From contig JAEXFN010000038.1 in assembly GCA_023400055.1 (NCBI GenBank), positions 211,202-275,201 of the forward strand: DNA of 64,000 nucleotides, written 5' to 3'. Shown here piece after piece: positions 63,326 to 64,000 of the stretch. Both the position numbers and the translations under genes were made by a program. Under the pieces are notes generated by a model that worked only from the letters and a program-made list of their open reading frames with translations, did not search any database and was not told where the DNA came from. Each line of letters opens with the position of its first letter. Within the stretch, counting starts at the first letter, position 1. The stretch comes from Bacillota bacterium (lineage in GTDB: Bacteria; Bacillota; UBA4882; UBA8346).

Positions 63326-63964
63326 GAGAGCAATGATGTAAGTGATTGAAAGTGATTGAGGGGCGATGGGACCGACTTAAGCGACTGAGGGCCGACGGGG
63401 GCTATTCCTGCCCCCACACCCCCAGGACCAAAGGGTTTGGTCGGAAACCCTTTGGAATCCCCCGACTTGGAACCGAGGTTCCAAGGCCTCCTCATTCATC
63501 CAGGGTTTTAGAATGTCGCCGCCATCCATGGCAATCTGACTGGCAACCAGGTTCTGGCTTCCGATCTCGACCGCTGTTTTTCTTCCTGAAAAGAAGCGGC
63601 GCCGTTTCCCTCCCTGGAGACGGATGCTCGTTGCTACTGAGTTTAATGTTTAAGGGTGCACTAAATTTCGTATGACTCCCGCCTTTAAGGATGAAGGCGG
63701 GCGACGCCTCTTTTCGAGGAGGAAAAACGGCGGTCGCCAGCGGAGGGGACGACGGAAGCCATGGCCCGGTAGCCAGACAGAAGGCCAGGGATGGCGAAGA
63801 CGATTACCGGATGCATAAGGGAGGTTTGGAATCCGTAGGTTCCAACGGTTTTTTGGTTACTTTTTTGACGCCAAAAAAGTAACCCGCCGCCGGAACCGTG
63901 GGCCAAAAGAAAGAGCATCCAAAAGTTCTTCTCTTTGCACTTCCTGATCAAGGCAAGGAATCTT
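63326..63964 (+). repeat. ~640-bp structured dispersed element, copy B
   Basis: This copy aligns from end to end with 38606-39234 in the same orientation. Matching hairpins are at 63428-63455, 63466-63485, about 63825-63845 and 63855-63884. A ~12-base insertion near 63759-63772 and a diverged stretch near 63625-63675 set it apart. Stem sequences differ from copy A by paired changes. The rest of the window to 64000 shows no gene. Confidence 0.85.
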
Positions 63965-64000
63965 ATTCGCATCAACACCACCGTCCAATGCCCTCGCCCG

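Noticed and set aside
63685..63981. Minus-strand frame with a hydrophobic LLFWRQKSNQK segment in element copy B
   Set aside because: The segment is simply the translation of the 13-base hairpin arms. The frame is not preserved with copy A as one protein.

Overview
The window looks like chromosome from a moderately GC-rich, Firmicutes-type anaerobe that probably has two membranes. The Firmicutes flavour comes from two YesM/YesN-type sensor and AraC-regulator pairs beside sugar ABC importers, a LytTR/GHKL pair, AzlCD, and an OpuB-style importer. The diderm inference comes from a complete TolC/MFP/RND tripartite pump and from ABC binding proteins that carry ordinary signal peptides instead of lipoprotein signals. 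A Hydrogenispora/Limnochordia-like organism would fit, but this is inference and no taxonomic marker gene is present.

Layout. 1-5.2 kb: end of a branched-chain amino-acid type (Liv) ABC importer, then a Gfo/Idh/MocA oxidoreductase, a TIM-barrel sugar isomerase and a dihydroorotate-dehydrogenase-like Fe-S flavoprotein. 5.9-24.7 kb: a sulfated-glycan utilisation locus. It holds a YesMN pair facing two tandem sugar-binding proteins, two permeases without an ATPase, three Cys-type sulfatases, a mutarotase, two TauE/SafE anion exporters, a radical-SAM sulfatase-maturing enzyme and a glucose-6-phosphate isomerase. 24.8-31.5 kb: a glycosyltransferase, a LytTR/GHKL two-component pair, a LuxR-type regulator whose receiver lacks its phospho-aspartate, a LysR regulator and AzlCD. 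31.9-40.5 kb: TetR with two methyltransferases, a decayed aldo/keto reductase behind a MerR-type promoter, an FKBP isomerase, a Cys-cluster protein, a fourth sulfatase and an iron alcohol dehydrogenase. 41.4-47.8 kb: RND pump operon with its TetR repressor. 48-53.6 kb: an OpuB-like importer operon that also encodes an Fe-S protein and an O-acetylhomoserine sulfhydrylase. 54.5-63.3 kb: a second YesMN pair followed by a YtfQRT-YjfF-type galactofuranose importer.

Two kinds of non-coding structure stand out. First, four intergenic arrays (5421-5874, 31636-31887, 41007-41300, 58006-58330) are phased at 21 bp. Three of them share leader or body sequence with each other, and many of their units are small imperfect palindromes. 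Second, a ~630-bp element occurs twice in the same orientation (38606-39234 and 63326-63964). Its hairpins are preserved by paired compensatory substitutions between the two copies. Neither is explained by the genes.

How the genes work together: secreted sulfatases would strip sulfate from a glycan. The maturase activates them, TauE/SafE proteins would export sulfur oxyanions, the importer takes up the sugars (probably with a shared ATPase encoded elsewhere), and the mutarotase and isomerase feed central metabolism. All product names come from reading the translated sequence; no database search was run.
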